Source of the DNA: Bradyrhizobiaceae bacterium Ga0074131
GTDB lineage: Bacteria > Pseudomonadota > Alphaproteobacteria > Rhizobiales > Xanthobacteraceae
Reading direction: 5' to 3'
Assembly: GCA_001464035.1 (NCBI GenBank)
Contig: LNEC01000022.1
Coordinates: 1-64,000 of the forward strand
DNA: 64,000 nucleotides
Of this stretch, positions 16,612 to 25,863 are shown piece by piece. The notes below the pieces were generated by a model that saw only the letters and a program-made list of their open reading frames with translations, made no database searches and had not been told where the DNA came from. Within the stretch, counting starts at the first letter, position 1, and the number at the start of each line of letters is the position of its first letter. The position numbers were made by a program, and so were the translations under genes.

Positions 16612-17493
16612 ATGTCTTCCCTGTCCAGCAAACAAGGCCCGCGCTATCGCCACACTTCAGGCGAAGAAGCACCCTTCGAAACCATCGGCGTCGAAAAACT
16701 CACACCGATCATCGGCGCGGAAATATCCGGCGTCGATCTCGCAGGCTCGCTGTCCAACCGGACCATGGACGAGATCCACCGCGCGCTTGCCGAAAACCTC
16801 GTGATCTTCTTCCGCGACCAGCACATCACGCCGCAACAGCATCTCGCCTTCGGCCGAAAGTTCGGCGAGCTCCACATTCATCCCGCGGCCCCCCATGAGG
16901 GCGACGACCCCGCGCTGATGAAGATCTATGCCGACAAGGATAGCCCACGCGCCAACGGCGAGGGCTGGCATTCCGACGTGTCCTGCGATCTCGAGCCGCC
17001 GATGGGCTCGATCCTGTACATCAAACAATGCCCGCCGCGCGGCGGCGACACGCTGTTCGCCAACATGTACGCGGCCTACGACTCGCTGTCGGACCGGATG
17101 AAGGCTTATCTCGATGGCCTCACCGCATGGCATGATGGGGAGTCGACCTATCGGGGGCTCTACGCCAATTACGGCGTCGCCGAGCGGCCGGCCTATCCGA
17201 GCGCCGAGCATCCTGTCGTACGCACCCATCCGGTGACGGGCAAGAAGGCGCTCTACGTCAACCGCGGCTTCACCCGCCACATTTCAGGCATCCCCCGCGA
17301 CGAGAGCGACGCCATGCTGGCCTATCTCTATCAGCACGCGGAAAACCCGCTGTTCCAGTGTCGCTTCCGCTGGACCGAGAACGCCATCGCGTTCTGGGAC
17401 AACCGCTGCGCCCAGCACCGCGCGATGTGGGACTACTGGCCGCACACCCGTTCGGGCACCCGGGTGACGGTGAAGGGCGAGCGGCCGGTGTGA
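16612..17493 (+). CDS. TauD/TfdA-family 2-oxoglutarate-dependent dioxygenase
   Basis: A 293-residue Fe(II)/2-oxoglutarate oxygenase. The facial triad is His120 and Asp122 (GWHSDVSC) with distal His269 (CAQHRAMWDY); Arg280 (HTRSG), eleven residues on, binds the cosubstrate carboxylate as in TauD. The family hydroxylates sulfonates, phenoxyacetates, short acids and others. ATG 16612 has GGAG about eight bases before it; upstream in-frame ATGs are less likely. It is 87 bases before a Rieske oxygenase on the same strand, so the two probably serve one catabolic route. Substrate unknown. Confidence 0.88.
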   Translation: MSSLSSKQGPRYRHTSGEEAPFETIGVEKLTPIIGAEISGVDLAGSLSNRTMDEIHRALAENLVIFFRDQHITPQQHLAFGRKFGELHIHPAAPHEGDDPALMKIYADKDSPRANGEGWHSDVSCDLEPPMGSILYIKQCPPRGGDTLFANMYAAYDSLSDRMKAYLDGLTAWHDGESTYRGLYANYGVAERPAYPSAEHPVVRTHPVTGKKALYVNRGFTRHISGIPRDESDAMLAYLYQHAENPLFQCRFRWTENAIAFWDNRCAQHRAMWDYWPHTRSGTRVTVKGERPV

Positions 17494-17580
17494 GGGGGAG
17501 ACGGATTGATCCGTGCCGCGTTGACGCCCCAGGCTGCCTGCGCCAAGCTCCGCCCAAAAGAACATCCCGGAGGTCACGCC

Positions 17581-18918
17581 ATGCTCCGCGCCGAGGACAA
17601 CAAATTCCTGACCGAAAGCAATGCCGGCACCGGGATGGGCGAGTTGCTGCGCCGCTTCTGGCTGCCGGTTCTGCTGTCGGAAGAGCTGCCGGAAGCCGAC
17701 GGGGCGCCGAGGAAGCTGGTGGTGATGGGCGAGGAGCTATTGGCCTTCCGCGATTCGCGCGGCGTGGTCGGCATCATCGATCAATATTGCCCGCACCGCG
17801 GCGCCAATCTCTGGCTCGGCCGCAACGAGGAATGCGGCATCCGCTGCGTCTATCACGGCTGGAAATTCGACACCGACGGCCGCTGCGTCGACATGCCGAC
17901 CTCCTATCCCGATCTGAATGCAAAAGACCTGATCCGGATCAAATCCTATCCGGTGCGCGAATGGGGCGACATGATCTGGGCCTATATGGGTCCCGCGGAT
18001 GCCGTGCCCGAATTGCCTGATCTGGAAATGGCGCTGGTGCCGGCCTCGCACCGCTATGTCTCGAAGAAGTGGCAGGACTGCAACTGGGTGCAGGCGCTGG
18101 AAGGCTCGATCGACACCGCGCATTTCACCTTTGCGCATCTGAGCTTCGAGAAAGAAGAAAACGAGATCCTCGACATCAAGAAGCATTTCGTCAATCCGCT
18201 CGTACGGGTCGCCACCGATCACATGCGCTGGATCGCCGAGGATCCTCGGCCGGTGATCAAGATCCTTCCGCATGCGGCCGGGCTGACGATCGGCGGCGGG
18301 CGGCTCACCGGCAGCGATAATATCTATTGGCGCATCGCCCAGTTCCTGATGCCGGTGCATGCCTATGCACCGAGCGCGATGCCCGGCGAGAACATTTTTG
18401 GCCAGAGTTTCGTGCCGGTGACGGACACCAATTGCTGGATCTACACCTATGCCTGGAATCCGGAGCGCCCCATTACGCAGGCCGAACGCGACGCCTACGA
18501 CAGCGGCAACGGCGTCATCTCCGAGGTCGACGAGAACTACGTGCCCCTGCGCAACAAGTCCAACGACTACCTGATCGACCGCAAGCTGCAGAAGACCAGC
18601 AGCTACACCGGCATCAGGGGCGTCTCCGAACAGGACGCCGCGGTGCAGGACAGCCAGGGCCCGATCGCCGACCGCACCCGCGAGCATCTCGGGCCGACCG
18701 ATCTCGGCATCATGCATTTTCGCAAACTGGTGATGGAGACCGCCCGCGCGCTGCAGCAGGGCGCGCCGCCGGCGCAGCTGGCGCATCCGGACCGCTACGC
18801 CGTGCGCTCGGGCGCTTGCGTCACCGGCAAGGCCAAGGATTTGCCCGCCGTCATGGTCGAGCGTTTTGGCGATGCGACCGGCTTTGTCGGGCGGCCGCGG
18901 ACCGCGGCGGCGGAGTAG
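17581..18918 (+). CDS. Rieske aromatic-ring oxygenase, phthalate 4,5-dioxygenase-like alpha subunit
   Basis: A 445-residue Rieske non-heme iron oxygenase. The [2Fe-2S] ligands are Cys70 and His72 (YCPHRGAN) and Cys89 and His92 (CVYHGWKF). The mononuclear iron is held by His181 and His186 (IDTAHFTFAH) with Asp178 nearby. Length and motifs resemble phthalate 4,5-dioxygenase and related class IA oxygenases that need only a reductase partner; no reductase is nearby. GGAGG sits before ATG 17581. If it acts on a phthalate-like acid, its product would lead to protocatechuate and the lig operon, but that link is inferred. Confidence 0.88.
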   Translation: MLRAEDNKFLTESNAGTGMGELLRRFWLPVLLSEELPEADGAPRKLVVMGEELLAFRDSRGVVGIIDQYCPHRGANLWLGRNEECGIRCVYHGWKFDTDGRCVDMPTSYPDLNAKDLIRIKSYPVREWGDMIWAYMGPADAVPELPDLEMALVPASHRYVSKKWQDCNWVQALEGSIDTAHFTFAHLSFEKEENEILDIKKHFVNPLVRVATDHMRWIAEDPRPVIKILPHAAGLTIGGGRLTGSDNIYWRIAQFLMPVHAYAPSAMPGENIFGQSFVPVTDTNCWIYTYAWNPERPITQAERDAYDSGNGVISEVDENYVPLRNKSNDYLIDRKLQKTSSYTGIRGVSEQDAAVQDSQGPIADRTREHLGPTDLGIMHFRKLVMETARALQQGAPPAQLAHPDRYAVRSGACVTGKAKDLPAVMVERFGDATGFVGRPRTAAAE

Positions 18919-19016
18919 GTTTGCCGTCGAGAATGCAGGCGGCCGGCCGGGCCGTGACAGCAATCTTACAACTGCGATTGTTTCAACCACGGCGCGGCGG
19001 TCAGGGGGGTGGCAGC

Positions 19017-20624
19017 TTACAGGGCTATCCTGTGATATTCGCGATTGGCCAGGCTGGCTTCCTCCAGATCGAGGTCGCGCTCGATCCGCCGCCTGATCTC
19101 GTCGGTGATCTTGCCGTCCCGCAGCAGCAGGTGGATGAACCTGCGCTCCGCGCCGATCAGTTCCCGCGTCAGGTCGGAGCCCGCCATCGAGACGTCCTGC
19201 CGATCGGGGCCGAGTGAATTCGGCAGCTGATTGCCGCGGATCTCATGCCGCGCCCGCAACAATTTGACGACCTCGTCGGACAGTTCGCGGTCGTCGGTGA
19301 TGGCGTCGAGGGATGCCAGCGCAGCCGCCAGCGCCTCGCGCCGCGCGGAGACTTCCGCCTCCATCTCCGCGGCATGCTCGTCGCTGCCGGTGCGGGCAAC
19401 GCCGAGCCATCGGACGACCGGCGGCAGCCCAAGCCCCAGTCCGACCAGCGTGATGAAGATGACGCCGAACGAAACGAACAGGATCAGGTCGCGATACGGA
19501 AAGCCCTCGCCATTCGGGAGCGTCAGCGGCAGCGCCAGCGCCGCCGCCAGCGAGACCGCGCCGCGGACGCCGGTAAAGGCGACCACGAACACGGCGCGCC
19601 ACGGCGGCGCCGGGTCGCGCGCGCGCAGGCGCCGGCTCAACAGCCGCGGCAGATAGGTGGCGGGATAGACCCAGGCGAAGCGGGCAATGATGACGATCGC
19701 GGCGACCAGCGCGGTTGCCAGCAGGATGTCTTCCAGCGCAAACGCCTTCGATTTCTCGAACAGCAGCCGCATCTGGAATCCCGTCAGCAGGAACAGCAGG
19801 CCCTCGATCAGATAGATCACGAGGTCCCAGAAGAAGATGCCCTGCAGCCGCGTCGCCGAGGAGATCAGCAGGGGCCCGTTCCAGCTCATGTAGAGCCCGC
19901 AAGCGACGGTCGCGATCACGCCGGAGCCGCCGAAATGGTGAGGGATCCAGAAGGCGAGGTAGGGTGTGAGCAGCGACAGCGTGATTTCGACCTGTGGATC
20001 CCGCGCGCGATACCGCATCCGCAAGGATAGCCAGCCGACGGCGGCCCCGAACAGGAGTTCGGCGACGACGATGACGGCAAAGGTACCGGTCGCTTTCGGC
20101 AGCGAGAACATCCCGGTCGAAATCGCCGCCACCGCGAAGCGATACAGGATCAGCGCGGTGGCGTCGTTGGCCAGGCCCTCGCCCTCGAGGATGACGAGGA
20201 TCCGGCGCGGCAGCCCGAGCTTGCGGGCGATCGCCAGCGGCGCCACCACGTCCGGAGGCGCGACGATGGCGCCGAGCAGGAAGCCGACGCTCCACGGCAG
20301 CCCGATCAGATAGTGCGTCGCGGTCGCGACCGCGCAGGCGGTGAAGATGACGCAGCCGACCGAGAGCAGGATGATGGGGCGCAGATTGGATCTGAACTCG
20401 CGCCAGCTCATGGCGACGCTGGCCGAGTAGATCAGCGGCGGCAATACCACCAGCAGCACCAGTTCCGGAGGCAATTCCAGGGTCGGCATGCCCGGCACGA
20501 AGGCCAGCGCGATGCCGGCCAGCATCAGCAGGATGGCCGGCGCGACATTCATTCGCCGCGCCAGCAACGCGGTGCCCGCCAGCACCGCGAGCAGGATCAG
20601 AAAGATCTGGAATTTGGTTTCCAC
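19017..20624 (-). CDS. CPA1-family Na+(K+)/H+ antiporter
   Basis: A 535-residue inner-membrane exchanger with about 12 hydrophobic segments. Motifs typical of CPA1 are LPPLIYSAS, GAIVAPPDVVAPLAI, the cation-binding region EGLANDATALILYR and GVRGAVSLAAALALP. In most homologues the first region reads ND-A with two acidic residues; here Asp of NDAT is present. A charged cytoplasmic tail (about 400-535) follows, with RRIERDLDLEEASL. The start is GTG 20624 behind a G-rich ribosome site. It stands alone and would serve pH and sodium homeostasis. Confidence 0.9.
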   Translation of the reverse strand: METKFQIFLILLAVLAGTALLARRMNVAPAILLMLAGIALAFVPGMPTLELPPELVLLVVLPPLIYSASVAMSWREFRSNLRPIILLSVGCVIFTACAVATATHYLIGLPWSVGFLLGAIVAPPDVVAPLAIARKLGLPRRILVILEGEGLANDATALILYRFAVAAISTGMFSLPKATGTFAVIVVAELLFGAAVGWLSLRMRYRARDPQVEITLSLLTPYLAFWIPHHFGGSGVIATVACGLYMSWNGPLLISSATRLQGIFFWDLVIYLIEGLLFLLTGFQMRLLFEKSKAFALEDILLATALVAAIVIIARFAWVYPATYLPRLLSRRLRARDPAPPWRAVFVVAFTGVRGAVSLAAALALPLTLPNGEGFPYRDLILFVSFGVIFITLVGLGLGLPPVVRWLGVARTGSDEHAAEMEAEVSARREALAAALASLDAITDDRELSDEVVKLLRARHEIRGNQLPNSLGPDRQDVSMAGSDLTRELIGAERRFIHLLLRDGKITDEIRRRIERDLDLEEASLANREYHRIAL

Positions 20625-20696
20625 CGCCGCGAACCCCCCGGCCGCTCAATTTGCCTGCACGGCGCGCGAGATCAATGCGGCCGAGTCAAGGGCCCC

Positions 20697-21071
20697 TCAT
20701 TCGCGCAGGTCGTAGCGGTAGGACTTGGAGACGATCTGCCAGCCGTCGGCCAGTTTCATCGCCACGAGATAGTCGGTGAAATAGCGCGGCGGCAACTGAC
20801 AGCGGACCTTGATGAAGGCGGTGGAGTCGTCGGAACGGTCGATCGTCACGACAAAATCCTCGCGCGGCTTGCCTTCCGACTTGGCGGATGGCCGCTTGGC
20901 GACGCGATCGAGCCAGTCCGGCACGGTGAGAACCTGCAGCGCGCCCTTTTCCAGCCAGCGCAGATCGGCGGAAGGGTGAAAGATCGCGCCCAGTTTCTCG
21001 GCGCTGCCTTCGTAAAGCCCGTCGAAATAATGCTGGATGACGGCTTCGACGGTGGAACGGTCATGGTTCAC
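20697..21071 (-). CDS. NTF2-like protein (putative lumazine-binding/SnoaL-like)
   Basis: A 124-residue cone-fold protein with YFDGLYEGSAEKLGAIFHPSADLRWLE at the start, VPDWLDRVAKRP in the middle and DYLVAMKLADGWQIVSKSYRYD at the end, as in the Lumazine_bd_2 group of the NTF2-like superfamily. Members are small hydrolases, isomerases or ligand binders; the reaction here is unknown. The start is GTG 21071 with GGAG about eight bases upstream; an ATG seven bases later is out of frame. It is transcribed towards the antiporter but 72 bases away, and may share its transcript. Confidence 0.75.
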   Translation of the reverse strand: MNHDRSTVEAVIQHYFDGLYEGSAEKLGAIFHPSADLRWLEKGALQVLTVPDWLDRVAKRPSAKSEGKPREDFVVTIDRSDDSTAFIKVRCQLPPRYFTDYLVAMKLADGWQIVSKSYRYDLRE

Positions 21072-21149
21072 GTTGGGGCTCCATCGAGAGGATCGGCTGG
21101 AGTGAATTAAGCCACGAATGGATGGATTACGCTACGGAGGACTTGGATC

Positions 21150-21260
21150 ATGCGCGACGCAGCACCTGCGATGTATCGGGAAAATCGAATGCAGGTACTG
21201 CCGCCGGAGATGCCTGTTGCGGCGGCGGATTGCGTTTTGCCAATCTGTCCTGCAGTTTGA
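21150..21260 (+). CDS. Possible 36-residue small protein
   Basis: A short open frame beginning MRDAAPAMYRENRM and ending with a two-cysteine tail CVLPICPAV. It is preceded by a perfect GGAGG at 21136-21140, nine bases before ATG 21150. It lies in the leader of the DUF6429-like gene, 77 bases upstream of it. No family is known to me. The strong ribosome site is the only positive evidence; it could be a leader peptide or chance. Confidence 0.3.
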   Translation: MRDAAPAMYRENRMQVLPPEMPVAAADCVLPICPAV

Positions 21261-21337
21261 ACCGCCTTCCGGACGTGGCAGGACGTCGACGTTCCGGGCA
21301 AAGACTGCGGAACCGCTGGTTTACGGGAGAAATCTTG

Positions 21338-21775
21338 ATGACGATCGACACGGACCGAATCGATGATGCGGTTTTGGCCTTGCTCCATCTGACCCTTCAC
21401 GATCAAGGCCGGGCCGGGAAGAGCTTCGATTCGGATACATTGGGCCGGTTGCACCAAAAGGGAATGATCGACGACCCGGGGAGCGAGTCGAAATCGGTGG
21501 CATTGACCAGCGACGGGCTGCAGCGCTGCAGGGATCTGTTCGAGGCGATGTTCACCAGGCCAGCCGCCGGACAGGCCAAGTATCCGCACATCAAGGTTGA
21601 GTTGGCCGATTTGGGCGATCAACTTTGGCCGATCCTGCGCCGGGTGAGCTACGCCATGAGCGATGCAGGCGTGAATGACGAGGAGATCGAACAATACAAG
21701 GGCGAGGTGAAGGCCAGCGGCGACCCCGTTGGCGTCAGCAGCCGGTGGGTACATGTCGAGCGCAGGGCAGGTTAG
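21338..21775 (+). CDS. DUF6429-like domain fused to a second small domain
   Basis: A 145-residue protein. Residues about 1-78 (TDRIDDAVLALLHLTLHD, LGRLHQKGMIDDP, SKSVALTSDG) match what I recall as the stand-alone DUF6429 family of 75-80 residues. Residues about 80-145 (YPHIKVELADLGDQLWPILRRVSYAMSDAGVNDEEIEQYK) look like a different small accessory-genome family that is also normally encoded alone. GGAGA stands before ATG 21338. Both families are of unknown function and often occur in mobile or accessory DNA. No transposase is nearby. Confidence 0.7.
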   Translation: MTIDTDRIDDAVLALLHLTLHDQGRAGKSFDSDTLGRLHQKGMIDDPGSESKSVALTSDGLQRCRDLFEAMFTRPAAGQAKYPHIKVELADLGDQLWPILRRVSYAMSDAGVNDEEIEQYKGEVKASGDPVGVSSRWVHVERRAG

Positions 21776-22044
21776 CGCAACACAATATGCCAAGAACCAT
21801 GCCAAGAACCGGCGCAAAGTGGGGGATTGCAAGGCAGTTGTCCGTCCCCGTGGCGCAAAACGTGATCGATCAGCGCGAACCGATGGGGGGCTGGCGGTAC
21901 TAATGACCAGGCGCTTCCGGTTCCTGGCGACGGTCACGCCGCGATCAGGCCGGGATACGGACGTGATGTGGCTCACAGGCCGCGCCGCGGGCCCCTGATA
22001 GGCATGCACCAGTGCTAATGTCCGCTACCGTTGCGAGAAGTGTC

Positions 22045-23817
22045 ATGATGAAATCCGCTGGATCACTCAAACTGCACCGGTTTCTTCTCGCCGCAGCGCT
22101 TTTGCTGGTGTGCCAGCCGGCATGGGCCGAAAAGCGCGTGGCGCTCGTGCTCGGCAACGGGGCCTATCAGAACGTGGCGCCGCTGCCGAACCCGGTCAAT
22201 GACGGCGCAACCGTCGCGGCGACGCTCAAGGCCGCCGGCTTCGATGTGGTCGATTCCCGCCGCGATTTGCCGGCCGCCGAGACCCGCCGCGCGCTGCGCG
22301 ACTTTGCCGACCGTTCCCGCGACGCCGACATCGCCGTGGTCTATTACGCCGGGCACGGTATCGAGGTGGATGGCACCAATTATCTGATCCCGGTGGATGC
22401 CAGGCTGGAACGCGACACCGACGTCTATGACGAGGCGCTTTCGCTCGACCGCGTGCTGGTCGCGATCGAACCCGCCAAGCGGTTGCGGTTAGTGATTCTG
22501 GACGCCTGCCGGGACAATCCGTTTTCCAAGAGCATGAAACGGACCGTCGCGACGCGCGCGATCGGCCAGGGTCTGGCCAAGATCGAGCCGACCAGCCCGA
22601 ACATGCTGATTGCCTATTCGGCCAAGGCCGGCTCGACGGCGGCGGATGGCGACGGCAAGAACAGCCCGTTCACGACGGCGCTGGCAAAGCATCTGACGAC
22701 GCCGGGGCTCGACGTGCGTCGTGCCTTTGGATTCGTTCGCGACGACGTGCTGAAGATCACCGGCAACCGGCAGGAGCCGTTCGTCTATGGCTCGCTTGGC
22801 GGCGAGGACCTGCCGCTGGTGCCGGCCAGGGCGGTCGCTGTGCCGACTGCGCCCGCCAATCCCCAGGCTGAAGCCCGCCGGGACTACGAACTGGCGCTGC
22901 AGATCGGCAACAAAGACGCCATGAACGCCTTCCTCGCGCAGTACCCTGACGGCTTCTACGCCAGCCTTGCCAAGATCCAGCTGGCCAAATTTGCCGCGGA
23001 GGAGGCCCGGATCGCCGCCACCGAAAAGGCGCGGATCGCCGAACAGGAGCGGGCGCGGCTGGCCGCCGAGGGCGCGCAGAAAGCGGCACTGTCCAAGGCC
23101 GACGCCGACGCCAAGTCGGCCGAACAGGCGCGTGTCGTGGCCGAGAAGGCCAAACAGGTGGCGCAGGATCAGGCGGCGGCCGCCGAACAGAAGCGGGCAG
23201 AGGCGGAAAAGGCCGCCGCCGACAGCAAGGTGGCTGCCGTTGCGCCGGCCACCGCCAAGCCTGAGACGCCCAATCTCGCCGTGCTCAGCGCGGGCGCCCC
23301 GCAAGCCGATGTCAACAAATCGCTGCAGACCGAACTGCGCCGCGTCGGCTGTCTCCGCGCGGATGCCGACGGCTACTGGAACACGGCGTCGCAGCGCTCG
23401 CTGACGCTGTTCAACCGCTATGCCAACACCAGGTTCGACACCAAGCTCGCCTCGATCGACGCGCTTGACACGATCAAGGCCAAGACGTCGCGGGTGTGTC
23501 CGCTGGTCTGCGAACACGGCTTCAGGGCCGAGGGCGAGCGATGCGTGCAAATCAGCTGCGGCGCCGGCTCGTTCGTCAATGACGACAATGAGTGCGAGAA
23601 GCGCCGCGAGAAGAAGCCGGTGGCCAGGCGCGACCGACCGGAACCGAGGCAGGTTCCGGAAGCAAGGCAAGCTCTGCAGGCACCGCAAGCAGTTACCGGG
23701 CGGTCTCCGATACGCGCGGGTGCAGGGATGGGATCCAAAGGCCAGCCGCTTACCGGCGTAGAACGTGAAAGAGGTTGCTACACCCAGAGCGCCATCATGT
23801 CGGGGGTGTGCCCCTGA
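22045..23817 (+). CDS. Secreted caspase-like (peptidase C14) protein
   Basis: A 590-residue protein. The signal peptide ends LVCQPAWA near residue 28. The caspase-like domain spans about 30-255, with catalytic His104 (YYAGHGIEV) and Cys155 (LDACRDNPF) in the expected contexts. A long Ala/Glu/Lys-rich helical stretch follows (about 280-400), then a region with ten-odd cysteines (CLRAD, CPLVCEHGF, CVQISCGAG) and a basic Pro/Arg-rich tail. Many rhizobial metacaspase-like proteins share this layout. ATG 22045 fits the signal peptide; GTG 22012 and ATG 22018 are upstream options. It is a single gene; substrates are unknown. Confidence 0.88.
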   Translation: MMKSAGSLKLHRFLLAAALLLVCQPAWAEKRVALVLGNGAYQNVAPLPNPVNDGATVAATLKAAGFDVVDSRRDLPAAETRRALRDFADRSRDADIAVVYYAGHGIEVDGTNYLIPVDARLERDTDVYDEALSLDRVLVAIEPAKRLRLVILDACRDNPFSKSMKRTVATRAIGQGLAKIEPTSPNMLIAYSAKAGSTAADGDGKNSPFTTALAKHLTTPGLDVRRAFGFVRDDVLKITGNRQEPFVYGSLGGEDLPLVPARAVAVPTAPANPQAEARRDYELALQIGNKDAMNAFLAQYPDGFYASLAKIQLAKFAAEEARIAATEKARIAEQERARLAAEGAQKAALSKADADAKSAEQARVVAEKAKQVAQDQAAAAEQKRAEAEKAAADSKVAAVAPATAKPETPNLAVLSAGAPQADVNKSLQTELRRVGCLRADADGYWNTASQRSLTLFNRYANTRFDTKLASIDALDTIKAKTSRVCPLVCEHGFRAEGERCVQISCGAGSFVNDDNECEKRREKKPVARRDRPEPRQVPEARQALQAPQAVTGRSPIRAGAGMGSKGQPLTGVERERGCYTQSAIMSGVCP

Positions 23818-23929
23818 CCACTGCTGCATGTTATCGAACACACCGCGAAAGCGCGCGGCCACGCGCACACCGCGCGGACCGGTGCCGGCATCTTCGCTAG
23901 TCGGGCAACAACCTCACCGGGTCGGCCCG

Positions 23930-24856
23930 TCAGTTCTTGCGGTCCGCGACGAACCGCGCCGCGGCGCGCAGCACGTCGCCTTGGGTGCCGAAGATCGAGA
24001 GCGCGGAGTCAGCCCTGGCCAGGAGGTCTCGCACGCGCTGCTTGGCGCCCTCTATCCCAAGCTGCGTGACGAAGGTGGTCTTGCCCAGCGCCGCGTCCTG
24101 TCCGGTCTGCTTGCCGAGCGCGGCAGCATCGCCCTCGACGTCGAGCAGATCGTCGGCGATCTGGAAAGCTTCCCCGAGCGCGTGGCCGTAATCGTCGAGT
24201 GCCTGATGCTGAGCCGGCGAGGACTGGCCGAGGAGGGCGCCGGCGATGCAGCCATAGCGCAACAGCGCGCCGGTCTTCATCTGCTGCAGCCGAGCCACGT
24301 CGACCGGCTCGCGGTCGCCGAACCGGCCTTCGCCGGCGAGGTCGAGCATCTGGCCGCCGACCATGCCGCCGATTCCCGAGGCGCGGGCCAGCGCGCGCGC
24401 CAGCTTCAGCCGTACCGCCGCGTCGCTGTGAATCTCGTCGCGGGTAATGATGTCGAAGGCCAGCGTCAGCAGCCCGTCGCCGGCCAGGATCGCGGTGGCC
24501 TCGTCGGTCTGCTTGTGCAGCGTGGGCCGGCCGCGGCGCAGGTCGCTGTTGTCCATCGCGGGCAAATCGTCATGAATCAGCGAGTAGCAGTGGATGCATT
24601 CGAGCGCGGCGCCCGCCAGCAGCGCGGACTCCCGCGGCACGCCGAACACGGCGGAACTCTCGACCACCAGGAACGGCCGCAAGCGCTTTCCGCCGCCGAG
24701 GCTGGAATAGCGCATGGCGTCCATCAGCCGCTTCGGCCGTGCGATTTCGTCGGGCAACGGCGCTTCGGACAGGAGCTTGCCCAGCAGCGCCTCGGTTTCC
24801 TCCGCGGTCTGGTCCAGTCGTCTTGCAAAGTCTGTTGGTGCAGTGCCGGTCGTCAT
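23930..24856 (-). CDS. ispA: Farnesyl (short-chain polyprenyl) diphosphate synthase
   Basis: A 308-residue all-helical prenyltransferase that joins isopentenyl diphosphate units, feeding quinones, hopanoids and undecaprenyl carriers. The first aspartate-rich motif DDLPAMD is at residues 96-102 and the second, DDLLD, at 235-239. The stretch GGGKRLRP binds diphosphate. ATG 24856 is chosen (GGAG upstream); a TTG three bases earlier is also in frame. It is divergent from mtgA. Chain length (C15 or C20) cannot be fixed from sequence, though the CYSLIHDD context fits farnesyl synthases. Confidence 0.93.
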   Translation of the reverse strand: MTTGTAPTDFARRLDQTAEETEALLGKLLSEAPLPDEIARPKRLMDAMRYSSLGGGKRLRPFLVVESSAVFGVPRESALLAGAALECIHCYSLIHDDLPAMDNSDLRRGRPTLHKQTDEATAILAGDGLLTLAFDIITRDEIHSDAAVRLKLARALARASGIGGMVGGQMLDLAGEGRFGDREPVDVARLQQMKTGALLRYGCIAGALLGQSSPAQHQALDDYGHALGEAFQIADDLLDVEGDAAALGKQTGQDAALGKTTFVTQLGIEGAKQRVRDLLARADSALSIFGTQGDVLRAAARFVADRKN

Positions 24857-25039
24857 CAAAAACAGCTCCAGATCGGTTCGGGCCGGACAATCGTTGATGG
24901 CACCGGCTTCGTCAATTCCGGGTGCAGCGCTCGCCGGACCTTAAAAGGGCTGGAAAAAGCGAGGCTTTCAGGGACATATCGTCAGTGCCGGTCCGTTCGC
25001 CGACAACTGCCCGCCGTCTTCAACCGGAACTCCAGAATT

Positions 25040-25717
25040 TTGCGCACTGCCCGAAACCTGCTGCTGATCGTGCTGGCCGTGCTGTTGCTGCCGTACCTGC
25101 TGGCGCCGTTCTATCGCGCCGGCCATCCGGTCTCGACGCTGATGGCCTGGCGCTGGCTGACCGGCGCGCCGGTATCGCGGCAATGGATCGATTTCAGCGC
25201 CGTTTCGCCGGCGCTGCCGCGCTCGGTGGTGGCCTCCGAAGACGCCAAATTCTGCAGCCACCATGGCATTGACTGGGACGCGCTGCGGGAAGTGATCGAC
25301 GACGCCGAGGACGGCGAGGTGGCGCGCGGCGGCTCGACCATCACCCAGCAGGTGGCGAAAAACCTGTTTCTGTGGCCGGGCCGCAGCGTGGTGCGCAAGG
25401 GGCTGGAGATACCGCTGGCGATCTGGATCGATCTGGTGCTGCCGAAGCAGCGGATCCTGGAGATTTACCTCAACATCGCCGAATGGGGCCCGTCCGGCCA
25501 GTTCGGGGTCGAGGCGGGCGCCACTTACGCCTTCGGCCGATCGGCCTCCACCCTGTCGCCACGGGAGGCCGCGCTTCTGGCGGCAATCCTGCCCAATCCG
25601 ATCAGGCGCAGCGCCCGTAATCCCGGCCCCGGGGTGCGCCGTCTGGCCGGAACCTACATGGCCCGGGCGCAGGCTCAGGGATTGCAGCGATGCTGGCGGG
25701 AAAATCGCGCTTTCTGA
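25040..25717 (+). CDS. mtgA: Monofunctional peptidoglycan glycosyltransferase
   Basis: A 225-residue membrane-anchored transglycosylase that polymerises lipid II into glycan strands. One N-terminal helix (NLLLIVLAVLLLPYLL) is followed by the GT51 domain with the catalytic EDAKFCSHHGIDW and the motifs GGSTITQQVAKNLFL and RILEIYLNIAEWG. No ATG or GTG precedes the helix in frame, so TTG 25040, right after GAATT, is the likely start, giving the normal family length. The frame stays open far upstream opposite ispA, but that part is noise. Confidence 0.9.
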   Translation: MRTARNLLLIVLAVLLLPYLLAPFYRAGHPVSTLMAWRWLTGAPVSRQWIDFSAVSPALPRSVVASEDAKFCSHHGIDWDALREVIDDAEDGEVARGGSTITQQVAKNLFLWPGRSVVRKGLEIPLAIWIDLVLPKQRILEIYLNIAEWGPSGQFGVEAGATYAFGRSASTLSPREAALLAAILPNPIRRSARNPGPGVRRLAGTYMARAQAQGLQRCWRENRAF

Positions 25718-25863
25718 GCCGTTTGGGCGCATTTTGAACCTAGCTTTGCAACACCCCATCCTCTATAAGCGCGGCCTTATCGGCATTTCAGCTCGCGCTC
25801 TTAACGGCGCCGGGCGTCCGTTGCGGACGAATGCCTCCGACGACACCCCTAGAGGATACCGAC

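Noticed and set aside
23765..25039. Long plus-strand frame running opposite ispA into mtgA
   Set aside because: Only the part from about 25040 is like MtgA; the rest mirrors ispA on the other strand.
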